From JAENWD01 sp963796915 (lineage in GTDB: Bacteria; Acidobacteriota; Vicinamibacteria; Vicinamibacterales; JAENWD01), in assembly GCA_963796915.1 (NCBI GenBank), contig CAWCNI010000004.1, forward strand, positions 2,108,001 to 2,172,000: a stretch of 64,000 nt of DNA, in the 5' to 3' direction. The translations under genes were made by a program, and so were the position numbers. The notes under the pieces were generated by a model. The model had not been told where the DNA came from and did no database searches. It saw nothing but the letters and a program-made list of their open reading frames with translations. Numbering within the stretch: position 1 is the stretch's first letter; each line of letters starts with the position of its first letter. Shown here one piece after another: positions 57,129-64,000 of this stretch.

Positions 57129-57153
57129 ATGCTTATGAAATTGTAAGAAGCAT
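57129..57153. promoter_or_regulatory. Inverted repeat ATGCTT-N13-AAGCAT upstream of hom
   Basis: 6-bp arms in a short AT-rich island (about 57125-57160) about 57 bp before the hom start. It may be an operator for the hom-thrB-thrC operon, for instance for the LysR protein of the divergent operon. Only position and symmetry support this. Confidence 0.3.
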
Positions 57154-57209
57154 AAACTTGACCGGATCGGCCTGCTCGCTCACCATTGGAGCCGTCAGCC
57201 TTCGCACTC

Positions 57210-58490
57210 ATGACAGAACCCATGGCCCGCGTGGCCCTGCTCGGCTTCGGCACCGTCGGGCGCTCGGTGGCCCGTATCCTGACGGAGCGGCCTCCCGCCG
57301 GCGTCCGCCTGACCCATATCTACAACCGGAACGTCGCCCGCAAGCGCGTGGACTGGGTCAACAGCGACGTCGTCTGGACCGAGAACATCGAGGACGTCTT
57401 CGCATCGGACGTCGATGTCATCGTCGAGCTCGTCGGTGGCCGCGACCCCGCGGGCGCGTGGGTCCGCCGCGCGCTCGAATCGGGCCGCTCGGTGGTCACC
57501 GCCAACAAGCAGCTGATCGCGCACGACGGCGCCGCGCTCGGCCGTCTCGCCACCGACCAGCGGCGGCACCTGCGCTTCGAAGCGGCGGTCGCCGGCGGCA
57601 TCCCGGTGATTGGCGCCCTGCGCGACGGCATCGGCGGCGATCGCATCGTCAGCGTCACGGGCATCCTGAACGGCACGTGCAACTTCATCCTCACGAGCAT
57701 GGCGCAGCAGGGCGCGTCGTTTGCGGACGCCCTTGCCACCGCGCAGGAGCGGGGCTTTGCCGAGGCAGACCCGACCGACGACGTCGAGGGCTACGATGCC
57801 CGCGCGAAGCTGGCCATCCTGTGCGCCGTGGGCCTGCGCGTGCAGGTGCCGCCCGCCGCGATCGCTTGCCGCCCGGTGACTGTCGTCGACGCCGTGGACT
57901 TCCGCTACGCCGGCGCGCTCGACTGCACCATCCGTCAGATCTCACGCGCGGCCGTCGATCCTGACGACGCGGGTCATGTCATCGCGTCGGTGCGTCCGTC
58001 ACTCGTGCCGAAGACTTCGCCGCTGGCGCGGGCCGATGGCAGTCAGAACGTCATCGTCGCGCACGGCGCGTACGGCGGCGACACGCTTTACGGAGGGGCC
58101 GGCGCTGGCGGCGGCCCGACGGCAGTCGCAGTGGTCTCGGACCTGGCGGCCATCGCGATGCTCGAGCCCGAGCGGCCGGTTGCCGCGCCCGCTCACGCCG
58201 CGACGCGCGTCGATTCGGAGTTCGTGACGGCGCACTACCTGCGGTTCGTCGTCAAGGACCGCCCCGGCATCCTCGCGGCTATCGCCCAGGCTCTCGCAGC
58301 GCACGACATCAACATCGACGCGGTGCTGCAGCTGCCGGCGGACGGCAAGAACGCGCTGCCGTTCGTCGTGACCGCTGAGCCGTGCCTGCCGGCGACACTG
58401 GCGCGGGCCATGAACGCGATCGGCGCCATGGACTTCCATGTCGTGCCGCCCGTCGACCTTCCCGTCCTGGGAACGGGAGGCCAGGAGTGA
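57210..58490 (+). CDS. hom: Homoserine dehydrogenase with ACT domain
   Basis: 426 residues from ATG 57210; a TTG at 57186 and an ATG at 57222 are alternatives. NAD(P) site VALLGFGTVGRSVARIL; catalytic region TANKQLIAHDG, GGIPVIGALRDGIGGDRI, VTGILNGTCNFILTSMAQ and EADPTDDVEGYDARAKLAIL; C-terminal ACT domain FVVKDRPGILAAIAQALAAH. It reduces aspartate semialdehyde to homoserine. The ACT domain suggests threonine inhibition. The stop overlaps thrB (GTGA), so the two are translationally coupled. Confidence 0.96.
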   Translation: MTEPMARVALLGFGTVGRSVARILTERPPAGVRLTHIYNRNVARKRVDWVNSDVVWTENIEDVFASDVDVIVELVGGRDPAGAWVRRALESGRSVVTANKQLIAHDGAALGRLATDQRRHLRFEAAVAGGIPVIGALRDGIGGDRIVSVTGILNGTCNFILTSMAQQGASFADALATAQERGFAEADPTDDVEGYDARAKLAILCAVGLRVQVPPAAIACRPVTVVDAVDFRYAGALDCTIRQISRAAVDPDDAGHVIASVRPSLVPKTSPLARADGSQNVIVAHGAYGGDTLYGGAGAGGGPTAVAVVSDLAAIAMLEPERPVAAPAHAATRVDSEFVTAHYLRFVVKDRPGILAAIAQALAAHDINIDAVLQLPADGKNALPFVVTAEPCLPATLARAMNAIGAMDFHVVPPVDLPVLGTGGQE

Positions 58491-59443
58491 GCAGTGCCGG
58501 CCACGCCGCGGGGCCTCACGCCCTCGGCACCGCCGACGCACGCCAGCGGGTAGAGGGCCTGACGATTCGGGTCCCGGGATCCGCCGCGAATCTTGGCCCC
58601 GGCTTCGACGCCCTCGCCGTGGCGGTGCAGCTGTATCTCAGCGTCACCGTTCGCGAAGTGCTCGACGGGCCGCGGAACGAAGTCCTCTGCACGTTCGCCG
58701 GTGTCGCGCTCGAAGGCGACAACTACGTGACGCGGAGCGTGACGACGCTGGCGGCCCGCGACGGCGTGGACGTGCCGTCGCTTCGCGTCGACATCGCCAG
58801 CGACATCCCGATGCAGGCCGGCCTTGGCAGCAGCGCTGCCGCGACGGTGGCGGGCCTGCTGCTCTACCGGCACCTCACCGCCACAGCGACTGACGTGCTC
58901 GCAGAAGGCACGCGGTTCGAGGGGCATCCGGACAACGTCGCGGCCTCGGTGCTGGGTGGGCTCACGACGGCCTGCGCCACCGAGAGTGGCGCAGTCCTGG
59001 CGGTGTCCACGCCGTGGCCCGCCGCCGTGCGTCTGGTCGCCGTCACGCCGGACGTGCGGGTCAAGACGCCGGAGGCGCGACGCGTGCTGCCGGAGAGCCT
59101 GTCGCGCGCCGACGCCGTGTTCAATCTTCAACGGGCGACTCTGCTGGTATCGGCCCTGCAGGCCGGCAGGACGGACGTCCTCAGGGAAGCGCTTCGAGAT
59201 CGCTGGCACCAGCCGTACCGCGCCGCCCTGGTGCCGGGCCTGACCGAGGCGCTGGCCCTGGAGGTGCCCGGACTGCACGGCGTCTGCCTGAGCGGGTCGG
59301 GACCGACCATCCTGGCGCTGGCGTCGGGCGATCCTGCGCCGGTCGAGCACGCGCTTCGTGGCATCTACGCGCGGCTGGGGCTCGCCTGCCAGACCCGGAC
59401 CATGGCGGCGCACAACGGCCCGCCAGAGGTGGGCCGGGGCTGA
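58487..59443 (+). CDS. thrB: Homoserine kinase
   Basis: GTG start at 58487 overlaps the hom stop, with GGGAGG 6 bp upstream; 318 residues. GHMP kinase motifs are VPGSAANLGPGFDALAVAVQ (motif 1), IPMQAGLGSSAAATVAGLLL (ATP-binding motif 2) and GVCLSGSGPTILALASGDP (motif 3). FEGHPDNVAASVLGG is the homoserine kinase signature. It makes O-phosphohomoserine for thrC, 37 bp downstream. Confidence 0.96.
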   Translation: MSSAGHAAGPHALGTADARQRVEGLTIRVPGSAANLGPGFDALAVAVQLYLSVTVREVLDGPRNEVLCTFAGVALEGDNYVTRSVTTLAARDGVDVPSLRVDIASDIPMQAGLGSSAAATVAGLLLYRHLTATATDVLAEGTRFEGHPDNVAASVLGGLTTACATESGAVLAVSTPWPAAVRLVAVTPDVRVKTPEARRVLPESLSRADAVFNLQRATLLVSALQAGRTDVLREALRDRWHQPYRAALVPGLTEALALEVPGLHGVCLSGSGPTILALASGDPAPVEHALRGIYARLGLACQTRTMAAHNGPPEVGRG

Positions 59444-59480
59444 CAAACCGGCCTCGCCCGACGTAATCTGATTCATTCAT

Positions 59481-60716
59481 ATGAGCTACTTCACCGGACT
59501 CCGGTGCCGGATGTGCGGCACCACGTTCCCCGCCGAAGCGCTTTTCGTCTGCGACCAGTGCCTTGGACCGCTCGAGGTGACGTACGACTACGACGCGATC
59601 AAGCACGCCGTGTCGCGCGACGAGGTCAGCCGACGGCCGGAGAATCTCTGGCGCTATCGCGAGCTGCTGCCGGTCGCCGAGCCCCGCACGGGCTTTCACT
59701 CGGGCTTCACGCCGCTGGTCCGCGCCGATCGTCTGGCGAAGCGACTCGGCATCCCCGAGCTGTACATCAAGGACGACTCGGTCAACCATCCGACCTTCTC
59801 GTACAAGGATCGCGTGGTGTCGGTCGCGGCCACGCGCGCCGTGGAGCTGGGCTTCGACGTCTTCGCGTGCGCCTCGACCGGCAACCTGGCCAACAGCGTC
59901 GCCGCCCACGCCGCGCGACTCGGCCTGACCTGTTACGTGTTCATCCCCGACAACCTCGAACCGGCGAAGGTGATGGGGTCGGCGATCTACAAGCCGCACG
60001 TCGTCGCGGTGAAGGGCAACTACGACGACATCAACCGGCTGTGCACGCAGATTGCGGACCGGCACGGCTGGGGCTTCGCGAACATCAACCTGCGCACGTA
60101 CTACGCGGAGGGCGCGAAGACATACGGATTCGAGATCGTCGAGCAGCTCGGATGGCGGTTCCCGGCGCACGTCGTCTGCCCCGTCGCGGGCGGCACGCTG
60201 CTGCCGCGCATCGGCCGCGCCTTCGACGAGTTGAAGACGATCGGCTGGGCGGACGGCCGCCTGCCGCGCATTCACGCGGTGCAGGCCGCCGGCTCGGCGC
60301 CGGTCGTGCGCGCGTTTCACGCGGGCGTGGACTTCCCGGAGCCGGTCAAGCCCAACACCATCGCCAAGTCGATCGCGATCGGCAACCCGGCCGACGGCCA
60401 TCACGTCATCGAGACGCTGAAGGCCACGGGCGGCTCGGCGACGATGGTCGAGGACGAGACGATCCTGGAGACGATCCAGCTCCTGGCCGAGACAGAGGGG
60501 ATCTTCACAGAGCCCGCCGGCGGCGCGACGCTGGCTGGCGCCGTGGCTCTGATCAAGGACGGCACCATCAAGCCCGAAGGCCCGGTCGTCGTGTGCATCA
60601 CCGGCAACGGCTACAAGACGTCGGACGTCCTCACCGGCCGCACCGAGCCGCCAGTGCACCTCGGCAAGAGCCTCGCCGAGTTCGAGGACTACTTCCGTCT
60701 CACCGTCGCGAGTTAA
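59481..60716 (+). CDS. thrC: Threonine synthase with N-terminal zinc ribbon
   Basis: 411 residues. A CxxC...CxxC ribbon (CRMCGTTFPAEALFVCDQC) precedes the PLP fold with the cofactor lysine in HPTFSYKDRVVSVAATRAVE, ACASTGNLANSVAAHAARLG and the phosphate-binding CPVAGGTLLPRIGRAFDELK. The zinc-ribbon form is the class found in many archaea and Acidobacteriota, unlike E. coli ThrC. It converts O-phosphohomoserine to threonine. It is the last pathway gene of the hom-thrB-thrC operon. Confidence 0.95.
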   Translation: MSYFTGLRCRMCGTTFPAEALFVCDQCLGPLEVTYDYDAIKHAVSRDEVSRRPENLWRYRELLPVAEPRTGFHSGFTPLVRADRLAKRLGIPELYIKDDSVNHPTFSYKDRVVSVAATRAVELGFDVFACASTGNLANSVAAHAARLGLTCYVFIPDNLEPAKVMGSAIYKPHVVAVKGNYDDINRLCTQIADRHGWGFANINLRTYYAEGAKTYGFEIVEQLGWRFPAHVVCPVAGGTLLPRIGRAFDELKTIGWADGRLPRIHAVQAAGSAPVVRAFHAGVDFPEPVKPNTIAKSIAIGNPADGHHVIETLKATGGSATMVEDETILETIQLLAETEGIFTEPAGGATLAGAVALIKDGTIKPEGPVVVCITGNGYKTSDVLTGRTEPPVHLGKSLAEFEDYFRLTVAS

Positions 60717-60721
60717 GGCTG

Positions 60722-61114
60722 ATGTCGATGACTGCCAGGGGCCCGTTCGACGTGAAGATGATCCCGCAGCCGGGGAGCGACGACCCCGATCGTCGCGACC
60801 TCGGCCGCTTCCTGCTCGACAAGCAATATCACGGCGATCTGACGGGCGTCGGCAAGGGCGAGATGCTGACCGGCGGCACCGCGGTGAAGAACTCCGCGGG
60901 CTACGTCGCGATGGAGCGGATCACCGGCACGCTGCACGGCAAGTCGGGGTCCTTCATCGTCCAGCATTCAGCGACGATGACCCGCGGCACGCCGGACCTC
61001 TCGATCCGCGTGGTACCGGACTCTGGCACCGACGAGCTCGCAGGCCTGACCGGTTCGATGGCGATCATCATCGAGAACGGCAAGCACGTCTACGAGTTCA
61101 CCTACACCCAGTAA
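60722..61114 (+). CDS. DUF3224 family protein, 130 residues
   Basis: A cytoplasmic beta-barrel-like protein with DUF3224 signatures: GRFLLDKQYHGDLTGVGKGE, SAGYVAMERITGTLHGKSGS, FIVQHSATMTRGTPDLSIRV, VPDSGTDELAGLTGSMAIII. Related proteins have an AOC-barrel-like fold and no known function. It starts 5 bp after thrC and is probably in the same transcript, without a clear metabolic link. Confidence 0.88.
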   Translation: MSMTARGPFDVKMIPQPGSDDPDRRDLGRFLLDKQYHGDLTGVGKGEMLTGGTAVKNSAGYVAMERITGTLHGKSGSFIVQHSATMTRGTPDLSIRVVPDSGTDELAGLTGSMAIIIENGKHVYEFTYTQ

Positions 61115-61139
61115 ACGCTGGCACCGGGCGGCCCTACCG

Positions 61140-61198
61140 GAGCCCGCAGTCCGTAGCCCGTAGCCCGTAGCCCGTAGTCCTACCCGTAGCCCGTAGCC
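61140..61198. repeat. GTAGCCC heptamer array (inverse of GGGCTAC)
   Basis: Six or more GTAGCCC / GTAGTCC units lie between two convergent genes. It is the reverse complement of the arrays at 26504 and 36570. No palindrome abuts it here, although GGGCGGCCCTACC at 61126-61138 resembles a remnant. Confidence 0.85.
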
Positions 61199-61205
61199 CT
61201 GCGTT

Positions 61206-61895
61206 CTAAAACGGCACCGCCAGCGCCGTCAGCAGGCTCCACGAGGTGCGGGATCCGTCGCCTCTGGGATCGAAGACTCCGGATCCCGTCGTCAGCCGGC
61301 CGTCGACACGCAGCCCGAGGCCTTTGATGCGATGGCGCGGCCGCTCGACGAAGTAGTACTTCACGCCGCCGCCGGCGGTGAAGTAGCCGCCAGTTGCCAC
61401 CAGAATCTGCACGTCGTCCAGCTGCCGCCGATAGCCTGCACCCGCGAGCAGGAACGGCGTCGCGCGGCCGCGGGCGAACCGCGCATGGGTCAGGTGAAAC
61501 AACGCCGCGCCTTCGAATTGGTAGGTGTCGAGCTGAGCTGCCGCGCTGGTGGCCGCGGCGCCCTCAGCGTCGGCGGTGATCGTCGTCGTCGCCTCCTGCC
61601 GCGCCCAGCTCGCGGCGCCTTCTATCGATAGCGCCCGTGTCAGGGCGACACCGATCCGTCCCTCGACGCCGGTCCCGAGACCGATCGCCGTGGACGTCTT
61701 GAACAGCACGTAGTCGGGCGAGCCCGGATCGTTGGCCGTGAGCGAGCCGTCCTGCGATCCGAGCTTCGCGCCGCCGACGAGCAGCAGCCCGGCGCTCATC
61801 TCGAATCGCGGCGGCCGGGCCTGGGCTGGTGCCGGCTGCGCATCTGTCACCGACGCCGTGCACAGAACCAGCAACGAGCTGACCGCTGCGGCCAC
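61206..61895 (-). CDS. Predicted outer-membrane beta-barrel protein, 229 residues
   Basis: GTG start; signal peptide SSLLVLCTASVTDAQPA. Alternating amphipathic strands (FEMSAGLLLVGGAKLGSQD, STAIGLGTGVEGRIGVALT, FLLAGAGYRRQLDDVQIL, GYFTAGGGVKYYFVERP) end in a terminal Phe (LLTALAVPF), the signature for outer-membrane barrel assembly. No family is recognised. Its start lies 16 bp after the matrixin-like protease stop, so it is probably the last gene of that unit. Confidence 0.75.
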   Translation of the reverse strand: MAAAVSSLLVLCTASVTDAQPAPAQARPPRFEMSAGLLLVGGAKLGSQDGSLTANDPGSPDYVLFKTSTAIGLGTGVEGRIGVALTRALSIEGAASWARQEATTTITADAEGAAATSAAAQLDTYQFEGAALFHLTHARFARGRATPFLLAGAGYRRQLDDVQILVATGGYFTAGGGVKYYFVERPRHRIKGLGLRVDGRLTTGSGVFDPRGDGSRTSWSLLTALAVPF

Positions 61896-61910
61896 TACCC
61901 GCAGGCGGCA

Positions 61911-62918
61911 TCACTTCGGCACCACGGCGATGGTGATGCCGGAACGGGCCGCGCCCGCGTGCATGGTCGCCAGCTCCTTCGCGTAGGTGACGCGAAACTC
62001 GGTGTTGACGTCGAGATCGGCGCTCAGAAAGCTGCCGACGTCGCCGTCATCGAGCGGTTCTACCCGGGCGATGTAGGTGCCGGGCGCCAGTCCCGCGATC
62101 ACGAAGTGCCCGGACGGCTCGAGCGTGAAGCCGCCAATCATCGCGCCCGTGCTGAGATTGAGCGCGACGATGTGAGCGCCGAACAGGCCCTGTCCGTTGA
62201 GGGTGATCGTGCCTTCGAGCGTGCCCGTCGAGGAGCGGAACGTCGACGACGGATAGAGGTCGGAGATCCCGGCGACGTCGTCGGGGAACAGCGTGCGGCC
62301 GGTGATGTTGCCGGCCGAGAACGCAATCGGAAACATGACGGCGCCAGACGCGATCAACGAGCGTCCCCCGCCCTCGAGCTCGGTCTCGCCCAGCGCGGAG
62401 TGGCCCAGGCCGAACAGGTGGCCGATCTCGTGGGTGGTGATCGACTGGACGTCGTAGCTGCCCGCGTCGCCGGCTTCCGCGACGGACCACGGAAACGCGG
62501 CGTTCAGGAAGATGTCGGCTTCGAGAATCTGCCCGGTCCGGGTATCCACGACGTAGTGCGTCGCCGCCAGCGTCCGCTCGAGATCGGGCCGGTTGTCGAA
62601 GCCGATGGTGCTCATGTCGTCTTCCTCGACTGGCGAGGCCGAGGTGAAGCCGACAAACTGTCCGTCGACACCGGCGGAGCCGACCGAATGCCAGGTGTTG
62701 AACGATCTGACGACGGCATCGCGAAGCTGCGCGGAGTCCACGCCGGGCACGCCGGTGTCACTGACGAAATAGCGGACCGGCACCTGGCTCCACTTGATAG
62801 CCACGGTCCCGTTGGGCGTGTCCACGCCGACCTTCAAGTAGGCCTTCACCGGCGCGCCCTGCGCGAGGAAGGCGAGGGCGCACACGAGCGCGGCGCCGCG
62901 ATAGAGGGGACGGCTCAT
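61911..62918 (-). CDS. Secreted matrixin-like zinc metalloprotease, 335 residues
   Basis: Signal peptide RGAALVCALAFLAQGAPVKA, a matrixin-like catalytic domain with the full zinc motif THEIGHLFGLGHSALGETEL (HExxHxxGxxH) and a Met-turn candidate in ASGAVMFPIAF. A C-terminal carboxypeptidase-regulatory-like beta domain follows (GTLEGTITLNGQGLFGAHIV, GHFVIAGLAPGTYIARVEPL). It should degrade proteins outside the cell. ATG 62918 overlaps the stop of the upstream gene (ATGA). The propeptide cysteine switch of eukaryotic matrixins is not visible. Confidence 0.9.
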   Translation of the reverse strand: MSRPLYRGAALVCALAFLAQGAPVKAYLKVGVDTPNGTVAIKWSQVPVRYFVSDTGVPGVDSAQLRDAVVRSFNTWHSVGSAGVDGQFVGFTSASPVEEDDMSTIGFDNRPDLERTLAATHYVVDTRTGQILEADIFLNAAFPWSVAEAGDAGSYDVQSITTHEIGHLFGLGHSALGETELEGGGRSLIASGAVMFPIAFSAGNITGRTLFPDDVAGISDLYPSSTFRSSTGTLEGTITLNGQGLFGAHIVALNLSTGAMIGGFTLEPSGHFVIAGLAPGTYIARVEPLDDGDVGSFLSADLDVNTEFRVTYAKELATMHAGAARSGITIAVVPK

Positions 62919-63493
62919 CGTGCTGGCGCTCCCTGTACCGGCGGCGCGGCTGCCAGCGCCCGCACATCCGCGGCAAAGCGATCCAGCGGCGCCGGCCGGC
63001 GTGCCGGGTCGCCGCGGACGATGGCCACAGCGCCGGCGCCCGCGGCCGTCAGCAGTTCGGGTATCACCGTGCGTGCGCCGCTCGGCGCGCTCGTGACGAC
63101 GCGAAAGACGCCTTGTCCGAGCCCGAGCACGTGCGGGATCGAGGGGCCGTCGCCGGCGAGGAACAGCACCACCTGGTCCCCTGGCGAAAATCGCGGCGCC
63201 CCGGGCATCAGGCTCAGGTACGGCCCGACCTGTCCGCCTGGCACGCGAATGGTCAGCGATCGGCCCATGTCGCCCTTCAGGTATTGCTCCGCGTCGATCG
63301 TGACCAGCGTCTCGATGCTGCGCCGTCCGTCGGTCCACTGCGCGTCGGTCGCCGTCACTCGTCCGACGACGATCACGCGAGCCTCGGTGACGAGCGCCTT
63401 GAAGGTCATGGGCACGTACACCATCGCGTCGGCCCAGCCTGGCAGCATCGTCCACAACAGGGCTGCCGCACCCAGAAACTTCACGCGCCGCAT
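62915..63493 (-). CDS. Secreted protein of unknown function, coupled to the matrixin-like protease
   Basis: 192 residues with a signal peptide (KFLGAAALLWTMLPGWADA). The mature part reads MTFKALVTEARVIVVGRVTA, TDAQWTDGRRSIETLVTIDA, EQYLKGDMGRSLTIRVPGGQ and RFSPGDQVVLFLAGDG, an OB- or beta-sandwich-like pattern that I have seen in proteins encoded beside matrixins. Its stop overlaps the protease start, so the two are made together; it could be a chaperone or inhibitor. It lies 11 bp after lpxB. Confidence 0.75.
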   Translation of the reverse strand: MRRVKFLGAAALLWTMLPGWADAMVYVPMTFKALVTEARVIVVGRVTATDAQWTDGRRSIETLVTIDAEQYLKGDMGRSLTIRVPGGQVGPYLSLMPGAPRFSPGDQVVLFLAGDGPSIPHVLGLGQGVFRVVTSAPSGARTVIPELLTAAGAGAVAIVRGDPARRPAPLDRFAADVRALAAAPPVQGAPAR

Positions 63494-63504
63494 CGCTTCT
63501 CTTC

Positions 63505-64000
63505 TCACGCCGCTCCCCTGTTCGCGACCGACATCACCGCCTGCGCCGCGCGTCGGCTGGCGCCTGGCTCGCCAAGTTTCTCGTGGACGGCCCTGAGGGC
63601 CGTTCGCATGGCCGCTGCCCGCGCGCGGTCGCTGAGCAGCGCGATCGCCTCGGTTGCCACCCGCTCGGGGGTGAAGTCGTGTTGTATCAACTCCGGCACC
63701 ACGCGCGTCCCGGCGACGAGGTTGGCCATGCCGAAGGTGTCGAGCCTCACGAACCGGCGCCCGAGGGCGTAGGTGAGCGGCGACAGCTTGTAGACGATGA
63801 CCATCGGCCGCTCGTGCATCGCGGCCTGCACCGTCGCGGTGCCCGACGCTGTCAGCACCAGATCGCACGCATTCAGCACGTCGTCTGTGCGCCCTTCGAC
63901 CACCGCCATGCCTGGCGTGCACCGCTCGAACAGGCTGTCGGGAAGGGCAGGCGCGCGCGCGACGACGAACTGCGCCGCCGGCACCGCGGCGCGAATCCTG
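63505..64000 (-). CDS. lpxB: Lipid-A-disaccharide synthase, C-terminal part
   Basis: The frame runs off the window edge, leaving about 164 C-terminal residues. DDVLNACDLVLTASGTATVQ, AAMHERPMVIVYKLSPLTYA, LGRRFVRLDTFGMANLVAG and VVPELIQHDFTPERVATEAI are LpxB signatures of the GT-B donor-binding domain. The enzyme joins UDP-diacylglucosamine and lipid X to form the lipid A disaccharide at the inner membrane. It shows that the organism makes lipid A. Confidence 0.93.
   Translation of the reverse strand, partial: RIRAAVPAAQFVVARAPALPDSLFERCTPGMAVVEGRTDDVLNACDLVLTASGTATVQAAMHERPMVIVYKLSPLTYALGRRFVRLDTFGMANLVAGTRVVPELIQHDFTPERVATEAIALLSDRARAAAMRTALRAVHEKLGEPGASRRAAQAVMSVANRGAA

Noticed and set aside
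57128..57145. Mini-frame MLMKL before hom as a leader peptide
   Set aside because: Five codons without Thr, Met or Lys enrichment, and no terminator follows.

Overview
The window is one GC-rich bacterial stretch with about 60 genes and no rRNA, tRNA, CRISPR array or phage gene that I could see. A PadR regulator paired with an 895-residue FtsX/MacB-type permease, a PEP-CTERM protein, many secreted proteins with an A-x-A signal end and lpxB (Gram-negative outer membrane) suggest an Acidobacteriota, probably of the Vicinamibacteria. This is inference from gene content, not from a marker gene. The sequence behaves like a metagenome consensus: most of the frameshifts I could align to known protein families are single bases gained or lost at the third codon position.

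Layout. 0-2.4 kb: end of a PEP-CTERM protein and an MsbA-like ABC exporter. 2.5-8.7 kb: two ammonium transporters; the second sits in a tightly coupled run with small membrane proteins, a TPR protein and a CPA2 cation:proton antiporter. 8.7-12.6 kb: secreted double cyclophilin, an unknown conserved protein, NhaA, a lipoprotein. 12.6-17.1 kb: rsgA-lutABC (lactate oxidation) and a small secreted protein. 17.4-23.5 kb: pheA-ilvD-ilvB-ilvN-ilvC. 23.5-29 kb: M28 peptidase and the tyrosine/homogentisate pathway (hpd, hmgA, fahA). 29-36.2 kb: rhomboid, padR-permease, typA, FmdB-like protein, FCD-type GntR regulator. 36.7-47 kb: DUF3810 and M49-like zinc peptidases, yqgE, queG, a J-domain-like protein, aconitase, ThrE-like exporter, a flavin-binding protein. 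46.8-51.6 kb: NHL and IPT surface proteins and a ParS/RES toxin-antitoxin pair. 51.6-60.7 kb: the aspartate-family pathway as two divergent operons, asd-lysC-lysR-FAD oxidoreductase (minus) and hom-thrB-thrC (plus). 60.7-64 kb: DUF3224, a predicted barrel protein, a matrixin-like protease with an overlapping partner, and the end of lpxB.

Most notable observations. (1) Upstream of asd is a complete threonine/isoleucine transcription attenuator: a TTGACC-N17-TATACT promoter, a 30-codon Thr/Ile-rich leader peptide whose start lies almost at the expected +1, and a GC stem followed by nine U. (2) The gaps between genes carry a family of short palindromes whose arms covary between copies (GGCCGATC/GATCGGCC or GGCCAATC/GATTGGCC), several of them beside short tandem arrays. 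One cluster has become part of a reading frame. (3) The frameshifts of amt2, hmgA, hpd and others follow a codon rule that points to collapsed strain variation, so these genes should be treated as intact. (4) The amt2 frame runs without a stop into a TPR domain and is coupled to a CPA2 antiporter, which suggests an ammonium uptake/efflux operon.
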